Assembly (NCBI RefSeq): GCF_000021485.1 | Contig: NC_011761.1 | Coordinates: 402,001 to 466,000, forward strand | Length of the DNA stretch: 64,000 nucleotides | Reading direction: 5' to 3' | From: Acidithiobacillus ferrooxidans ATCC 23270 | GTDB taxonomy: Bacteria > Pseudomonadota > Gammaproteobacteria > Acidithiobacillales > Acidithiobacillaceae | Shown here: piece by piece, positions 1 to 8,455 of the stretch | How positions within the stretch are numbered: position 1 is the stretch's first letter | Layout of the letters: each line of letters begins with the position of its first letter | Position numbers and translations under genes: made by a program | Notes under the pieces: model-generated | Told to the model about the DNA's origin: nothing | What the model saw: the letters and a program-made list of their open reading frames with translations, nothing else | Database searches by the model: none

Positions 1-388
1 CATCATTTTTGGCACTCCCACCCGTTTCGGTAACATGACCGGCCAGATGCGCAATTTTCTCGACCGCACCGGCAACCTCTGGCAGGAGGGCAGGTTGGTG
101 GGCAAAGTCGGGAGTGTATTCGTGAGTACGGCCACCCAGCATGGCGGTCAGGAAACCACGCTGACTTCCTTTCATACCTTTCTTTTTCATCAGGGCATGT
201 TGGTGGTAGGGGTTCCCTATAGTTGCACAGAGTTGATGAATATGGATGAGATCAGCGGCGGTACACCCTACGGTGCCAGCACCATGTCCAAAGGCGACGG
301 CAGCCGCCAGCCTTCGGCCAACGAATTGACCATCGCCCGCTTCCAGGGGCGGCATGTCGCAGAAATCACCCGGAAATTATTCGGTTAA
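1..388 (+). CDS. wrbA: WrbA-type NAD(P)H:quinone oxidoreductase, C-terminal part
   Basis: Flavodoxin-fold quinone reductase that uses FMN for two-electron reduction of quinones, a cytosolic oxidative-stress function. The gene runs in from the left edge; the visible frame starts at base 2 with an [12 protein letters not shown] segment, which matches the FMN-phosphate-side loop of WrbA proteins. The later TQHGGQETT and GGTPYGAST stretches are also typical of the family. About 128 C-terminal residues are present, so roughly the first 70 are outside the window. The YceI gene starts 16 bp downstream, so the two may be co-transcribed. The family call is firm; quinone specificity is inferred. Confidence 0.9.
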
Positions 389-404
389 CCCAGGAGGGTA
401 TTAC

Positions 405-1046
405 ATGTTTTCGCACAAAAATAAATCATGGTTTCTAGTTTGCGCGACTTTGATGCTGGGTATGGCTGGAGGCGCCAGCGCGGCGCCAGCGCACTATGCG
501 CCCCTCAATGGTAATCCGGACGGGAGCTATACCATCGATCCGCAGCATACCAATGTGCTGTTTACGATCGGTCATGTGGGGATTACCGAGTTTACCGGGC
601 ATTTCGACAAAATCTCCGGAACATACACCTTTAACAATACCGTTCCACAAAAAGACCGGGTACGCATCACCATCCCTGCCGCCAGTATCAATACCAACTT
701 TGCGCTTCGCGACCAGCACCTGCGCAGCAAGGAGTTTTTTGATGTAAAGAAATATCCGGATATCACCTTCGTCAGCACCAAATATGCGCCCAATGGGGAC
801 AAGGCTGGAAATCTGTATGGCAACCTAACCATGCACGGTGTGACAAAGCCGGTCATGTTCAAGGTGCGTGAGATCGGTGCAGGCGAAATTTCCTATTTGC
901 CGAAACCCTGGGGTGGCTATTTGTCTGGTTTTGTCGCGACCACCACCATCCGCCGCTCTGATTTCGGTATGACTGCGTACTTGCCGGAGGGGTTATCCAA
1001 TACCATCCACATCAAGGTCGAAGTGGAAGGCGTGAAACAATCTTGA
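405..1046 (+). CDS. YceI family periplasmic lipid-binding protein
   Basis: YceI proteins are lipocalin-like barrels that bind isoprenoid or amphiphilic ligands in the periplasm. The 213-residue product starts with a clear signal peptide (MFSHKNKSWFLVCATL, small-residue cleavage region around AGGASAA near residue 27). It continues with the family core YTIDPQHTNVLFTIGHVG and the LRSKEFFDVKKYPDITF stretch. The chosen ATG has a strong AGGAGG eight bases upstream; a longer in-frame extension lacks a ribosome site. It follows the WrbA gene closely, which suggests a stress-linked unit. The ligand is not predictable from sequence. Confidence 0.9.
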   Translation: MFSHKNKSWFLVCATLMLGMAGGASAAPAHYAPLNGNPDGSYTIDPQHTNVLFTIGHVGITEFTGHFDKISGTYTFNNTVPQKDRVRITIPAASINTNFALRDQHLRSKEFFDVKKYPDITFVSTKYAPNGDKAGNLYGNLTMHGVTKPVMFKVREIGAGEISYLPKPWGGYLSGFVATTTIRRSDFGMTAYLPEGLSNTIHIKVEVEGVKQS

Positions 1047-1106
1047 CGGCTCTTCGCCGGATCGGGTGGGCAGAGGGTGGCATGCGTTGGAGCGGTTCCG
1101 CCGTGG

Positions 1107-1137
1107 TTGGCCGGTCATGCGATTTTTACCATATAAT
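1107..1137 (+). promoter_or_regulatory. Possible sigma-70 promoter with perfect -10 box
   Basis: A perfect TATAAT lies at 1132-1137, preceded by TTGGCC at 1107-1112 with a long 19-base spacer. Transcription from it would begin near 1144, only about six bases before the ATG chosen for the dipeptidase gene, giving an almost leaderless message. The box may be chance. Confidence 0.35.
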
Positions 1138-1149
1138 CTGGTCAAGACG

Positions 1150-1908
1150 ATGCGCCCTGATTATCTGAACATACCCATCCGGGACTGCGGTGAGCCGCTG
1201 CAAGAGATTCCCGAAAGCGCCTTCCCACGGGTGACCCCGCATCCTTACCTCGCAGTGGGGGCGCCTTATACCGGGTCGCCCTGGCGGCTGCGTTCCGGGG
1301 CGCTTTCTGCCCTGTATCGGGCGCAATCCTTGTTGTCGGGCCGACGTCCGGGATGGCGCATTGCGCTGTTCGACGCCTATCGCCCTCTGGCGGTTCAGCA
1401 CTTCATGGTCTGGGATGCCTTCCGGCGCGAGGCGCAGGCGATGGGCTGTCTCACCAGGCTCTCGTCCTGCGCCGGGCCGGATGCGCTGGAGCGTCTGGAT
1501 CCCGAAATCCATACCCTGCTCGCCCCCAAAGTGTACCGCTTTTGGGGGATTCCCGACCCGGACCCCTGCCGTCCGCCACCGCACAGTACGGGTGCCGCCA
1601 TAGACTGCAAACTGGTGGATGGAGAAGGTCGGGATGTACCCATGGGCGGCCCTGTCGATGACTTCACTGACCGCGCCATCCCGAATTTTTACGCGTCTGC
1701 CCTGCCCGGAACGCCGGAGTATCTCCATCACCGGAATCGTGAACTGCTGGTCTCGGTCATGACCCAGGCGGGGTTTGCGCAGCATGTTGGAGAATGGTGG
1801 CACTTCTCCATCGGAGATCAGATGTGGGCGCATGCGGTGGGCGCAACGTACGCGCTGTATGGGCGGATTCCCTTCGCCGCCATTGGCGCGCCAGCGCCCA
1901 CAGGTTAG
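1150..1908 (+). CDS. D-alanyl-D-alanine dipeptidase (VanX/DdpX, peptidase M15D)
   Basis: Zinc peptidase expected to cleave D-Ala-D-Ala dipeptide, for peptidoglycan precursor turnover or D-alanine salvage. The M15D metal site is visible as HSTGAAIDCKL (His and Asp ligands) and GEWWHFS (catalytic Glu and third ligand His). The FDAYRP motif upstream holds the conserved Arg. Length is about 252 residues from the ATG at 1150, close to the family norm. Two longer in-frame starts exist (1066 and 1117), but both would lie upstream of the apparent TATAAT box. There is no signal peptide, so the protein is probably cytoplasmic. No van-type resistance genes are nearby, so a housekeeping role is more likely than glycopeptide resistance. 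Confidence 0.82.
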   Translation: MRPDYLNIPIRDCGEPLQEIPESAFPRVTPHPYLAVGAPYTGSPWRLRSGALSALYRAQSLLSGRRPGWRIALFDAYRPLAVQHFMVWDAFRREAQAMGCLTRLSSCAGPDALERLDPEIHTLLAPKVYRFWGIPDPDPCRPPPHSTGAAIDCKLVDGEGRDVPMGGPVDDFTDRAIPNFYASALPGTPEYLHHRNRELLVSVMTQAGFAQHVGEWWHFSIGDQMWAHAVGATYALYGRIPFAAIGAPAPTG

Positions 1909-1956
1909 ACTAGGGCGCTTATCACGGGTCTCAAACCTCATTGTTCCGGAGAAAAC

Positions 1957-2760
1957 ATGGCCGAGTTGCCAGAAATAGAACTGCTCAGACAAAAGCTGCG
2001 GCGCAATATCCTGCACAAGCGGGTCGGCGTCATGCAGATGCAGAATGCCAAGGGCGAGGCACTTCCGGATGGTGCCGGCATCAAAGATGCCGCACTCAAA
2101 GGCAGGGCCATCACCGACCTGCATCGCTACGGTCAATACCTTTTCCTGGAACTGGATCGCAAGGACATCCTCGCCCTGCAGTTGGGTGGTGAGCTGAGCG
2201 GCGAACTCGAACGCGGCCCTGTTCATGGGGAAGGCGGGGAAGAGCCGCGAGCGGCATTGGAGATACAGATCAACGGCCAGCAGCGCCTGCGTTTTCAGGG
2301 GACCCAGTTGGGTAACCGCCTGCGCATGCTGGACGAAAACAGCGATGTGGACTTCCTCACCAAGCTCGGCCCTGATCCACTGATGGTGCATGGGGAAGGG
2401 CTTGGTATATTGCGCGAGGCCCTGAGCCGTCGCCGCAGCGCCCTGCGCAACATCCTGCTGGATGATACCTTCGCGCCGGGCATCGGCGGTATCTGGGCGG
2501 ATGAAATCCTTTTTCAGGCCCGCCTGCGACCGGATCGCACCGCGACCAGTCTCAGCGAAGAAGAGCGCGAGCGTTTCCTGGAGCAGATCCCCAAGGTGCT
2601 GGATCGCGCCGTGCGCTGTCAGGCGAAGACCAACCTGCTGCCCAAGACCTTCCTCACCCGCCATCGGGAAGACGGGCACTGCCCGAGTTGCGGCGGCGCG
2701 CTGGAGACCCTTTCGGTGGGGGGTAAAAACGCGATGCTCTGCCCAGCCTGCCAGTCTTGA
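1957..2760 (+). CDS. Fpg/Nei-like DNA glycosylase lacking the N-terminal proline
   Basis: Homologue of formamidopyrimidine-DNA glycosylase, which excises oxidised purines in base excision repair. The 267-residue product begins MAELPEIE where active Fpg begins MPELPE. The Pro that becomes the N-terminal nucleophile is therefore Ala, while the partner Glu3 is kept. A helix-two-turn-helix region is present (RRSALRNILLDDTFAPGIGGIWADEILF). The C-terminal zinc finger keeps four cysteines (CPSCGG...CPACQS) but ends at once after the last pair. The ATG has a GGAG site. Because the catalytic residue is missing, lyase or glycosylase activity is doubtful; DNA-lesion binding or a different chemistry is possible. 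Confidence 0.85.
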   Translation: MAELPEIELLRQKLRRNILHKRVGVMQMQNAKGEALPDGAGIKDAALKGRAITDLHRYGQYLFLELDRKDILALQLGGELSGELERGPVHGEGGEEPRAALEIQINGQQRLRFQGTQLGNRLRMLDENSDVDFLTKLGPDPLMVHGEGLGILREALSRRRSALRNILLDDTFAPGIGGIWADEILFQARLRPDRTATSLSEEERERFLEQIPKVLDRAVRCQAKTNLLPKTFLTRHREDGHCPSCGGALETLSVGGKNAMLCPACQS

Positions 2761-2786
2761 CAGTCGCTATGGGCCGGGCAGATATG

Positions 2787-3236
2787 CTACTTGTTCTTCC
2801 AGGGCAGGCCGCTGGCCTTCCAGCCGTCTACCTTGCCGCGCTGGCCATGGGCGTCGTGTTTGCCCTCGAAACCACCAAGGACGTTATAGCAATGGCTGTA
2901 GCCCAGACCGGCCAGATGTTCGGCCGCAGCCAGAGAACGGCCACCTGTGCGGCAGAGCAGGAGCAGAAGATCATCAGGCTGAGCCTTCCCGCGCAGTTCT
3001 GCATCGAAATCGGGGTTGGGCGTCATGCCCGGATACAGTTGCCACGGCACATGGCAGCAACCTTCGACAAAGCCCGAAAAATCCAGCTCCGGGTGGGAAC
3101 GCACGTCAATGAGGATGGCCTTGGGATGGTCGCGCAACACGGCGTGTGCTTCCTCCGGGGTGAGGTCCCCGGCGTGGCGTTTGCCCGCCGCCTGCGCCCG
3201 TTTCTGTGCTTCCTGCAAAATCGTTTCGGTACTCAT
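2787..3236 (-). CDS. Single-domain rhodanese-like protein
   Basis: Rhodanese domains carry persulfide sulfur on an active-site cysteine, relevant to a sulfur-oxidising lifestyle. In this 149-residue protein the loop is CRTGGRS with Cys95, and the usual ILIDVRSHPE and YNVLGGFEG motifs flank it. There is no signal peptide, so it is cytoplasmic. It is convergent with the Fpg-like gene (27 bp apart) and divergent from the CDF transporter, and so probably a single-gene unit. The sulfur donor and acceptor cannot be told from sequence. A second, different rhodanese lies at 60.7 kb. Confidence 0.88.
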   Translation of the reverse strand: MSTETILQEAQKRAQAAGKRHAGDLTPEEAHAVLRDHPKAILIDVRSHPELDFSGFVEGCCHVPWQLYPGMTPNPDFDAELRGKAQPDDLLLLLCRTGGRSLAAAEHLAGLGYSHCYNVLGGFEGKHDAHGQRGKVDGWKASGLPWKNK

Positions 3237-3435
3237 CGTTCACCTTGTCCTGTAACGCCTTGTGGATGTCTGGACGATTAAACAGTACATGCGCACATGC
3301 TGTCCATCTCCGCGTCCTCCATATCCCGGCCGCCGCTCTGGGGAAGCCGGTTGCCGACTCGGGGCGGATCCGCTCATGGAGCGACCGGAGGGTGTGGTTC
3401 GTTGCCGGTATTGAGATCGTGAAAGGTCCGGGGTA

Positions 3436-4611
3436 ATGGCGGAAAGCATCAGCCGCGCCGAGCGCGGCAGGCAGAATATGCGGGTGACCCTGGCGGGCGC
3501 GGGCACCAACGTGGTGCTGTTTTTCGTCAAGCTGGCGGGGGGCATCCTGGGTCATTCCGATGCGCTGGTAGCCGACGCGGTTCACTCTCTTTCCGACCTG
3601 CTGTCGGACCTCGGACTGGTGTTTGCCATGCGCTTCAGCAGCCAGCCGCCGGATCAGGAGCACCCCTACGGTCATGAGCGTTTTGAGACGCTGGCGGCGC
3701 TGGCGACGGGTACTCTGCTGGCCATCAACGGTGCTGGCATCGGGTATGAGGCGGTCCAGCGGCTCATCATCGGCCATTACGGCATGCCGGATTTCTGGAC
3801 GCTCTATATTGCCGCCTTCGCGATCGCCACCAAAGAAACCCTCTATCAGATCACCATCCGGGTGGCGCGGCGAACCCGCTCCGCGGCGCTGCGCGTCAAT
3901 GCCTGGGACCATCGTACCGACGCCATTTCCAGCGTCATCGTCTTTATCGGCATTGGCGGCAGTTTACTGGGGGCGCCTTATCTCGACTCGGTCGTCGCCC
4001 TCATCGTCGCCCTCATGGTGTTGCGGATTGGTCTGGTCACCGGTTGGGAGGCGGTGCAGGAGCTCGCCGACCGTGGCCTCGGTGATGAGGCGCTGGCCCA
4101 TATCCGCGAAGTGATTCTCGGCTGTGAAGGGGTGCGTGATCTGCATATGCTGAAGACGCGCAAAATCGGTCATCAGGCCCTGGCGGAGGTGCATTTGCAG
4201 GTGACGCCGACCCTGAGTGTTTCCGAGGGCCACCAGATTGCCGAGCGGGTACGGACGACGTTGTTGCGGCAGGTGGATGATCTCGCCGATGCCACCATCC
4301 ATATCGACAGTGAAAATGATGCGGAAGGCGGCGTCCTCCTGTCGCCCCGTAGCGATATCGAAGTGGTGGTGCGCGAGCGCCTGCAAACGCTGGATCTGCC
4401 CGCCGCCGAGCAGATGACGCTGCATTATCTCCGGGGCGGTATGGTCATCTGCCTGCGTTATGCCTTGCCGTCATCCGCAACATTCGCTAGCCTGCAGGAG
4501 ACGGAAACACAGATCCAGGAAGCCCTGCGGGGGCATGTGCCGGGTTTGCAGGAAGTGGACGTGGTCTGGTGCCTGGCTGGATCGCGGTTCTTGTCATCCG
4601 GCGCCCCATAA
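3436..4611 (+). CDS. Cation diffusion facilitator family metal transporter
   Basis: Inner-membrane proton-driven efflux of divalent metals such as Fe, Zn, Co or Cd. The 391-residue protein has the first metal site in transmembrane helix 2 (DAVHSLSDLLSD), the HPYGHERFE loop and the second HxxxD in helix 5 (HRTDAISS). About five to six hydrophobic segments are seen up to residue 205. The cytoplasmic part is longer than in a plain CDF protein: after the usual ferredoxin-like domain (residues about 210-300) there is a further 90-residue segment of similar character. Metal specificity is not resolved; iron or zinc is plausible for an acidophile. Confidence 0.88.
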   Translation: MAESISRAERGRQNMRVTLAGAGTNVVLFFVKLAGGILGHSDALVADAVHSLSDLLSDLGLVFAMRFSSQPPDQEHPYGHERFETLAALATGTLLAINGAGIGYEAVQRLIIGHYGMPDFWTLYIAAFAIATKETLYQITIRVARRTRSAALRVNAWDHRTDAISSVIVFIGIGGSLLGAPYLDSVVALIVALMVLRIGLVTGWEAVQELADRGLGDEALAHIREVILGCEGVRDLHMLKTRKIGHQALAEVHLQVTPTLSVSEGHQIAERVRTTLLRQVDDLADATIHIDSENDAEGGVLLSPRSDIEVVVRERLQTLDLPAAEQMTLHYLRGGMVICLRYALPSSATFASLQETETQIQEALRGHVPGLQEVDVVWCLAGSRFLSSGAP

Positions 4612-4628
4612 TGGTGCGATTTTTGATG

Positions 4629-4661
4629 TTGCACCATAGTGGTGCTCGCCATTGGTGCAAC
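4629..4661 (+). promoter_or_regulatory. Probable NtrC binding sites upstream of glnA
   Basis: A perfect palindrome, GCACCATAGTGGTGC at 4631-4645, matches the TGCACC-N-GGTGCA logic of NtrC operators. A second half-site (TGGTGCAAC, 4653-4661) forms a nine-base inverted repeat with GTTGCACCA (4629-4637). The cluster lies about 40-70 bases upstream of the apparent sigma-54 promoter of glnA, a usual enhancer arrangement. Binding by NtrC is inferred. Confidence 0.65.
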
Positions 4662-4698
4662 ACATAGGAAGTTGTGCATCCCTTGCCCCGGTTTTGGT

Positions 4699-4715
4699 CT
4701 GGTATGAATTTTGTT
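4699..4715 (+). promoter_or_regulatory. Probable sigma-54 (-24/-12) promoter of glnA
   Basis: CTGGTATGAATTTTGTT has GG at 4701-4702, ten bases, then GT at 4713-4714, the spacing needed by RpoN; the -12 element is GT instead of the preferred GC. With the NtrC-like palindromes upstream and glnA downstream, nitrogen-regulated transcription is likely. Confidence 0.6.
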
Positions 4716-4765
4716 AAGAGAGTTTGTTTCGGGTCGTAAATATTTCTTGATTGGAGGAGAAGCAA

Positions 4766-6181
4766 ATGGGTTACAGCCCCAGTGATGTGGTCAAATTGAT
4801 TCAGGAAAAAGACATCAAGTTCGTTGATTTCCGCTTTACCGATACCAAGGGCAAGGAGCAGCACGTCTCCGTTCCCGGGCATGTCATCGAAGAAGACACC
4901 TTTACCGAAGGCAAGGCTTTTGACGGCTCCTCCATCGCCGGCTGGAAGGGCATCAACGAATCGGACATGATTCTTTTGCCTGACCCGGATTCTGCGGTGC
5001 TCGACCCCTTTATGGATGAAACCACCCTTCTTCTCCGCTGTGACGTCATCGAGCCCGCCACTGGTCAGGGCTATGAGCGCGATCCCCGCTCCGTGGCCAA
5101 GCGCGCCGAAATCTACCTGAAGAGCACCGGTATTGCCGACACGTCTTTCTTCGGTCCTGAAAACGAATTCTTCGTGTTCGATTCCGTGACCTGGAATATC
5201 GATATGAGCGGTTGCGCCTACAAGGTGGACGCCGAAGAAGCCGCCTGGAATTCGGGCAAGGAATATGAATCCGGCAATATGGGACATCGCCCCGGCGTGA
5301 AGGGGGGGTATTTTCCGGTTCCGCCGGTGGACTCCGCTCAGGACCTGCGCTCGGCCATGTGCCTGGCCATGGAAGAGATGGGCTTGAAAGTGGAAGTCCA
5401 TCACCATGAGGTGGCCACGGCCGGGCAGCACGAAATCGGCGTCGGCTTCAATACGCTGACCCGCAAGGCGGACGAGGTGCAGATCCTCAAGTATGTCGTC
5501 CACAACGTGGCGGCGGCCTACGGCCAGACGGCCACCTTCATGCCCAAGCCCATCGTCGGTGACAACGGCAGCGGCATGCACGTCCACCAGTCCCTCGGCA
5601 AGGACGGCAAGAACATCTTCGCGGGTGATCTGTACGGCGGATTGTCGGAAATCGCGCTGTATTACATCGGCGGCATCATTAAACACGCCAAGGCGATCAA
5701 TGCGCTAACCAACCCCAGTACCAACAGCTACAAGCGTCTGGTACCTCATTTCGAGGCCCCGGTGCTACTCGCCTATTCCGCCAAGAACCGTTCGGCATCC
5801 ATCCGCATTCCCTTCGTCAACAGCCCCAAGGCACGGCGCATCGAAGTGCGTTTCCCGGACTCTACCGCCAACCCCTACCTGGCATTCTCTGCCATGCTGA
5901 TGGCGGGCCTGGACGGTATCCAGAACAAAATCCATCCCGGCGACGCCATGGACAAGAATCTTTACGACCTGCCCGCCGAGGAACAGGCCAACATCCCCGG
6001 TGTGGCCGCCTCTCTGGAAGAAGCCCTGCGCGCCCTGGAAGCCGACCATGACTTCCTCATGAAGGGTGGTGTGTTCTCCGAGAGCTGGCTGGAAGGTTAT
6101 CTGGATGTGAAATGGGCCGAGGTGCAGGCCTTGCGCATGACCACCCATCCGGTGGAGTTCCAGATGTACTACAGCCTCTGA
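4766..6181 (+). CDS. glnA: Glutamine synthetase type I
   Basis: Makes glutamine from glutamate, ammonia and ATP; a cytosolic dodecamer that is the main ammonium assimilation enzyme. At 471 residues it has the usual GSI-beta length. Landmarks are the [16 protein letters not shown] start, [10 protein letters not shown], the [11 protein letters not shown] metal site and the [13 protein letters not shown]-site loop. NLYDLP carries the adenylylation tyrosine (about Tyr400), so GlnE control is expected. The ATG has a GGAGGA site; a TTG fifteen bases upstream overlaps that site and is rejected. The upstream NtrC/sigma-54 signals and the downstream terminator make it a monocistronic nitrogen-regulated gene. 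Confidence 0.97.
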   Translation: MGYSPSDVVKLIQEKDIKFVDFRFTDTKGKEQHVSVPGHVIEEDTFTEGKAFDGSSIAGWKGINESDMILLPDPDSAVLDPFMDETTLLLRCDVIEPATGQGYERDPRSVAKRAEIYLKSTGIADTSFFGPENEFFVFDSVTWNIDMSGCAYKVDAEEAAWNSGKEYESGNMGHRPGVKGGYFPVPPVDSAQDLRSAMCLAMEEMGLKVEVHHHEVATAGQHEIGVGFNTLTRKADEVQILKYVVHNVAAAYGQTATFMPKPIVGDNGSGMHVHQSLGKDGKNIFAGDLYGGLSEIALYYIGGIIKHAKAINALTNPSTNSYKRLVPHFEAPVLLAYSAKNRSASIRIPFVNSPKARRIEVRFPDSTANPYLAFSAMLMAGLDGIQNKIHPGDAMDKNLYDLPAEEQANIPGVAASLEEALRALEADHDFLMKGGVFSESWLEGYLDVKWAEVQALRMTTHPVEFQMYYSL

Positions 6182-6225
6182 GGCCGGGTACTCCCTGCCG
6201 CTGCGGTCCTTTCCCCGGCGCCATC

Positions 6226-6254
6226 AGCCCCGTGTTGTATACGGGGCTTTTTTG
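6226..6254 (+). terminator. Rho-independent terminator of glnA
   Basis: AGCCCCGT and ACGGGGCT form an eight-base-pair stem around a seven-base loop, directly followed by a run of T. It lies about 45 bases after the glnA stop. Confidence 0.85.
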
Positions 6255-6327
6255 TGGCCGCCACCTTGACAATACGGGGCTTGGCGACCATATACGGAAA
6301 TGCCGCGCCGGTCAGGAGAACAGGCTG

Positions 6328-6897
6328 ATGAAGTACAGGAAATCCCCTTTTACGTCTGGTAAAGGTGAATCAAAGCGTGCAGCAATGGCGGGAGCGTGTA
6401 TTTTCCTGTCGGCCTTTCTGATCAGCACTTCCGTGGATGCATCAACCATTTATCGCTGGGTGGGCGGCGGTGGCGTAGTCAGCTACGGTGAAGCTCCGCC
6501 ACCGGGTGCCAAAGGCGTCGAACAGATTTCCGGGGCGCCACAGGCTTCGGTCAGTACGCCGATGCCTGGGTCGGGGGTCGCCGGCGCCACATCGACGCCG
6601 GAACCACCCGTGCCCGCGCCAGCCGCCCGGCCTGCGGCCAACCCCGCATTGAAGCGCCTGCAGGGGGAATTGCTCGCGGCGCGGCTGACCCTGATCCAGG
6701 CGACAAAAAACTATGAGCAGGGCAAGGCCATCCGCACCGGAAACGAGCGTAATTATGCGCGTTACCTGGAGCGGGTAAACGGCCTGAAACAGGTGATGGA
6801 TGCGGCGCAGTTGCGGGTATTGTTGCTGCAGCGGCAGATTCAGCAGGTGCAGAATGAAAACCCGGCACCGGCGGTGTCAGCGCGCGCGGCGCATTAG
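6328..6897 (+). CDS. DUF4124-like secreted protein with C-terminal coiled coil
   Basis: Unknown function. The 189-residue product has a positively charged N-terminus and a hydrophobic stretch ([18 protein letters not shown]), read as a signal peptide or anchor. A short [24 protein letters not shown] segment follows, typical of the DUF4124 beta domain found in periplasmic proteins. Then comes a Pro/Ala-rich linker (residues about 80-110) and a helical, Gln/Arg-rich tail likely to form a coiled coil. The ATG is preceded by GGAG. Tetrapyrrole or peptidoglycan roles cannot be supported; a periplasmic location is the only firm inference. Confidence 0.7.
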   Translation: MKYRKSPFTSGKGESKRAAMAGACIFLSAFLISTSVDASTIYRWVGGGGVVSYGEAPPPGAKGVEQISGAPQASVSTPMPGSGVAGATSTPEPPVPAPAARPAANPALKRLQGELLAARLTLIQATKNYEQGKAIRTGNERNYARYLERVNGLKQVMDAAQLRVLLLQRQIQQVQNENPAPAVSARAAH

Positions 6898-6995
6898 TCT
6901 GCGGGGAGCGGTGCGTGCCCGGAGGATGGACCCGGGGGCGCTTCGTAGCTTACTATGGACGCCAAAGTAGTCACTGCCTGCCTTTTGGAGACCTG

Positions 6996-7748
6996 ATGCC
7001 GCGTTTCTTGATCAGTAACGACGATGGTTATCTGGCACCGGGACTGGCGGCACTTGCTGAAGCGATAAAGCCTTTGGGCGATCTGGAAGTACTGGCGCCG
7101 GAGCAGGACCGGAGCGGCGCCAGCAACTCCCTCACCCTGGACCGGCCTCTGCGGATGCGCACCGGACTCAACGGCTTTCATTATCTGATCGGCGGTACGC
7201 CTACCGACTGCGTTCACCTCGCGGTCACCGGGATTTTCGCGGAAACACCAGATATGGTAATCTCGGGTATCAACCGGGGAGCCAACATGGGGGACGATGT
7301 GCTCTACTCCGGCACCGTGGCTGCCGCCACCGAGGGGCGTTTCCTGGGGTTGCCCGCCATGGCGGTTTCCCTCGCCGGGCGCGATTGCACCCACTTTTCG
7401 ACTGCGGCGCGGGTCGCCGCCAAACTGGTGACCGGGGTGCTGAGTCACGCGCTGCCTGCCGATACCATCCTCAACGTGAACGTGCCGGATTTGCCCTACG
7501 ATGAAATCCGCGGATTTGAAGTGACCCGTCTGGGGCGTCGCCACAAGAGCGACATGGTGATACCGGCGGCGGATCCCCGCGGCGATCCCGTATACTGGAT
7601 TGGCCCTTCCGGGCGGGAAGCAGACGCCGGTCCGGGTACCGACTTTGACGCGGTGCGTCGCGGTTATGTTTCCATCACCCCGCTGGATCTGGATATGACC
7701 CGCTACAATTTTCTGGAGGGTTTGAGTCAATGGCTGCTTCGTTGCTAG
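6996..7748 (+). CDS. surE: 5'/3'-nucleotidase SurE
   Basis: Metal-dependent survival phosphatase that dephosphorylates nucleoside monophosphates and short polyphosphate. The product (250 residues) starts with the catalytic ISNDDG motif (Asp9, Asp10). It also has [14 protein letters not shown], the [11 protein letters not shown] loop and [19 protein letters not shown], all family hallmarks. An ATG behind TTTTGGAG is used. Its end overlaps the start of pcm by 19 bases, so translation is likely coupled. The order surE-pcm-rpoS matches the conserved stationary-phase cluster of gammaproteobacteria. Confidence 0.96.
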   Translation: MPRFLISNDDGYLAPGLAALAEAIKPLGDLEVLAPEQDRSGASNSLTLDRPLRMRTGLNGFHYLIGGTPTDCVHLAVTGIFAETPDMVISGINRGANMGDDVLYSGTVAAATEGRFLGLPAMAVSLAGRDCTHFSTAARVAAKLVTGVLSHALPADTILNVNVPDLPYDEIRGFEVTRLGRRHKSDMVIPAADPRGDPVYWIGPSGREADAGPGTDFDAVRRGYVSITPLDLDMTRYNFLEGLSQWLLRC

Positions 7749-8455
7749 CCCTGAGTCCTGAAGTCGGCATGATTTCCCCGCGCACGCGGGGAAGAATGGT
7801 GCTCCGTCTGCGCGCGGAAGGCATCCGTGATGAGCGGGTGCTGGACGCGATGAACCGGGTTCCGCGTCATCGCTTTGTCGCCCAAGCGCTGGCGGGGCGG
7901 GCCTATGAGCCGGTATCGCTGCCCATCGGTTACGGACAGACCATCTCCCAGCCCTGGATGGTGGCGCGGATGATGGAAGCGATTCTGGAGGAGCGGGAGG
8001 TGCCCAGGCGGGTCCTGGAGATCGGTACAGGGTCCGCTTACCAGACCGCCGTGCTGGCGGAGCTAGGGGCGGAGGTCTTCAGTATCGAGCGTATCGGCCC
8101 GCTGCAGGAAAGGGCGACCGCGTTGCTGGGCAGGCTGGGCTATCGCCAGGTGCACCTGCAGCACGGCGATGGCAGCGGCGGCTGGCCGGAAAAAGCCCCC
8201 TTTGACGCAATGGTCATTACCGCTGCCGTGCCCTGCGCACTGGCGCCCCTTTACCGCCAGTTGTGCGCCGGAGGCAGTCTGGTAATGCCGGTGGAGGAGG
8301 GGGGGAGGCAGCATTTGCAGGTCAGTCATTGGGATGGCAGCACTGCGCGAGTGATTGCCCTGGGCAGTTGCCATTTTGTCCCCTTGCTAGCGGGTACCGT
8401 TTCTGTGGCCTCAGGAGAATGTGCGGATGATAAACGCGATTGGAGACGAGGATGA
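7730..8455 (+). CDS. pcm: Protein-L-isoaspartate O-methyltransferase
   Basis: Repairs isoaspartyl residues in aged proteins with S-adenosylmethionine. The 241-residue protein shows the PCMT core: [21 protein letters not shown], the SAM-binding [16 protein letters not shown] and [11 protein letters not shown]. It overlaps both surE upstream and rpoS downstream (29 bases), which points to one tightly coupled message. The C-terminal tail past residue 215 is less conserved and rich in charged residues because it shares DNA with the rpoS start. Confidence 0.95.
   Translation: MAASLLALSPEVGMISPRTRGRMVLRLRAEGIRDERVLDAMNRVPRHRFVAQALAGRAYEPVSLPIGYGQTISQPWMVARMMEAILEEREVPRRVLEIGTGSAYQTAVLAELGAEVFSIERIGPLQERATALLGRLGYRQVHLQHGDGSGGWPEKAPFDAMVITAAVPCALAPLYRQLCAGGSLVMPVEEGGRQHLQVSHWDGSTARVIALGSCHFVPLLAGTVSVASGECADDKRDWRRG

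Noticed and set aside
1126-2679. A 517-codon open frame on the minus strand across the dipeptidase and Fpg-like genes
   Set aside because: It mirrors two well-conserved plus-strand genes in high-GC DNA; the translation has no recognisable domain.
3237-3435. Short plus-strand frames between the rhodanese and the CDF transporter
   Set aside because: They start inside or opposite neighbouring genes, lack ribosome sites and show no family features; the interval is most likely a divergent promoter region.
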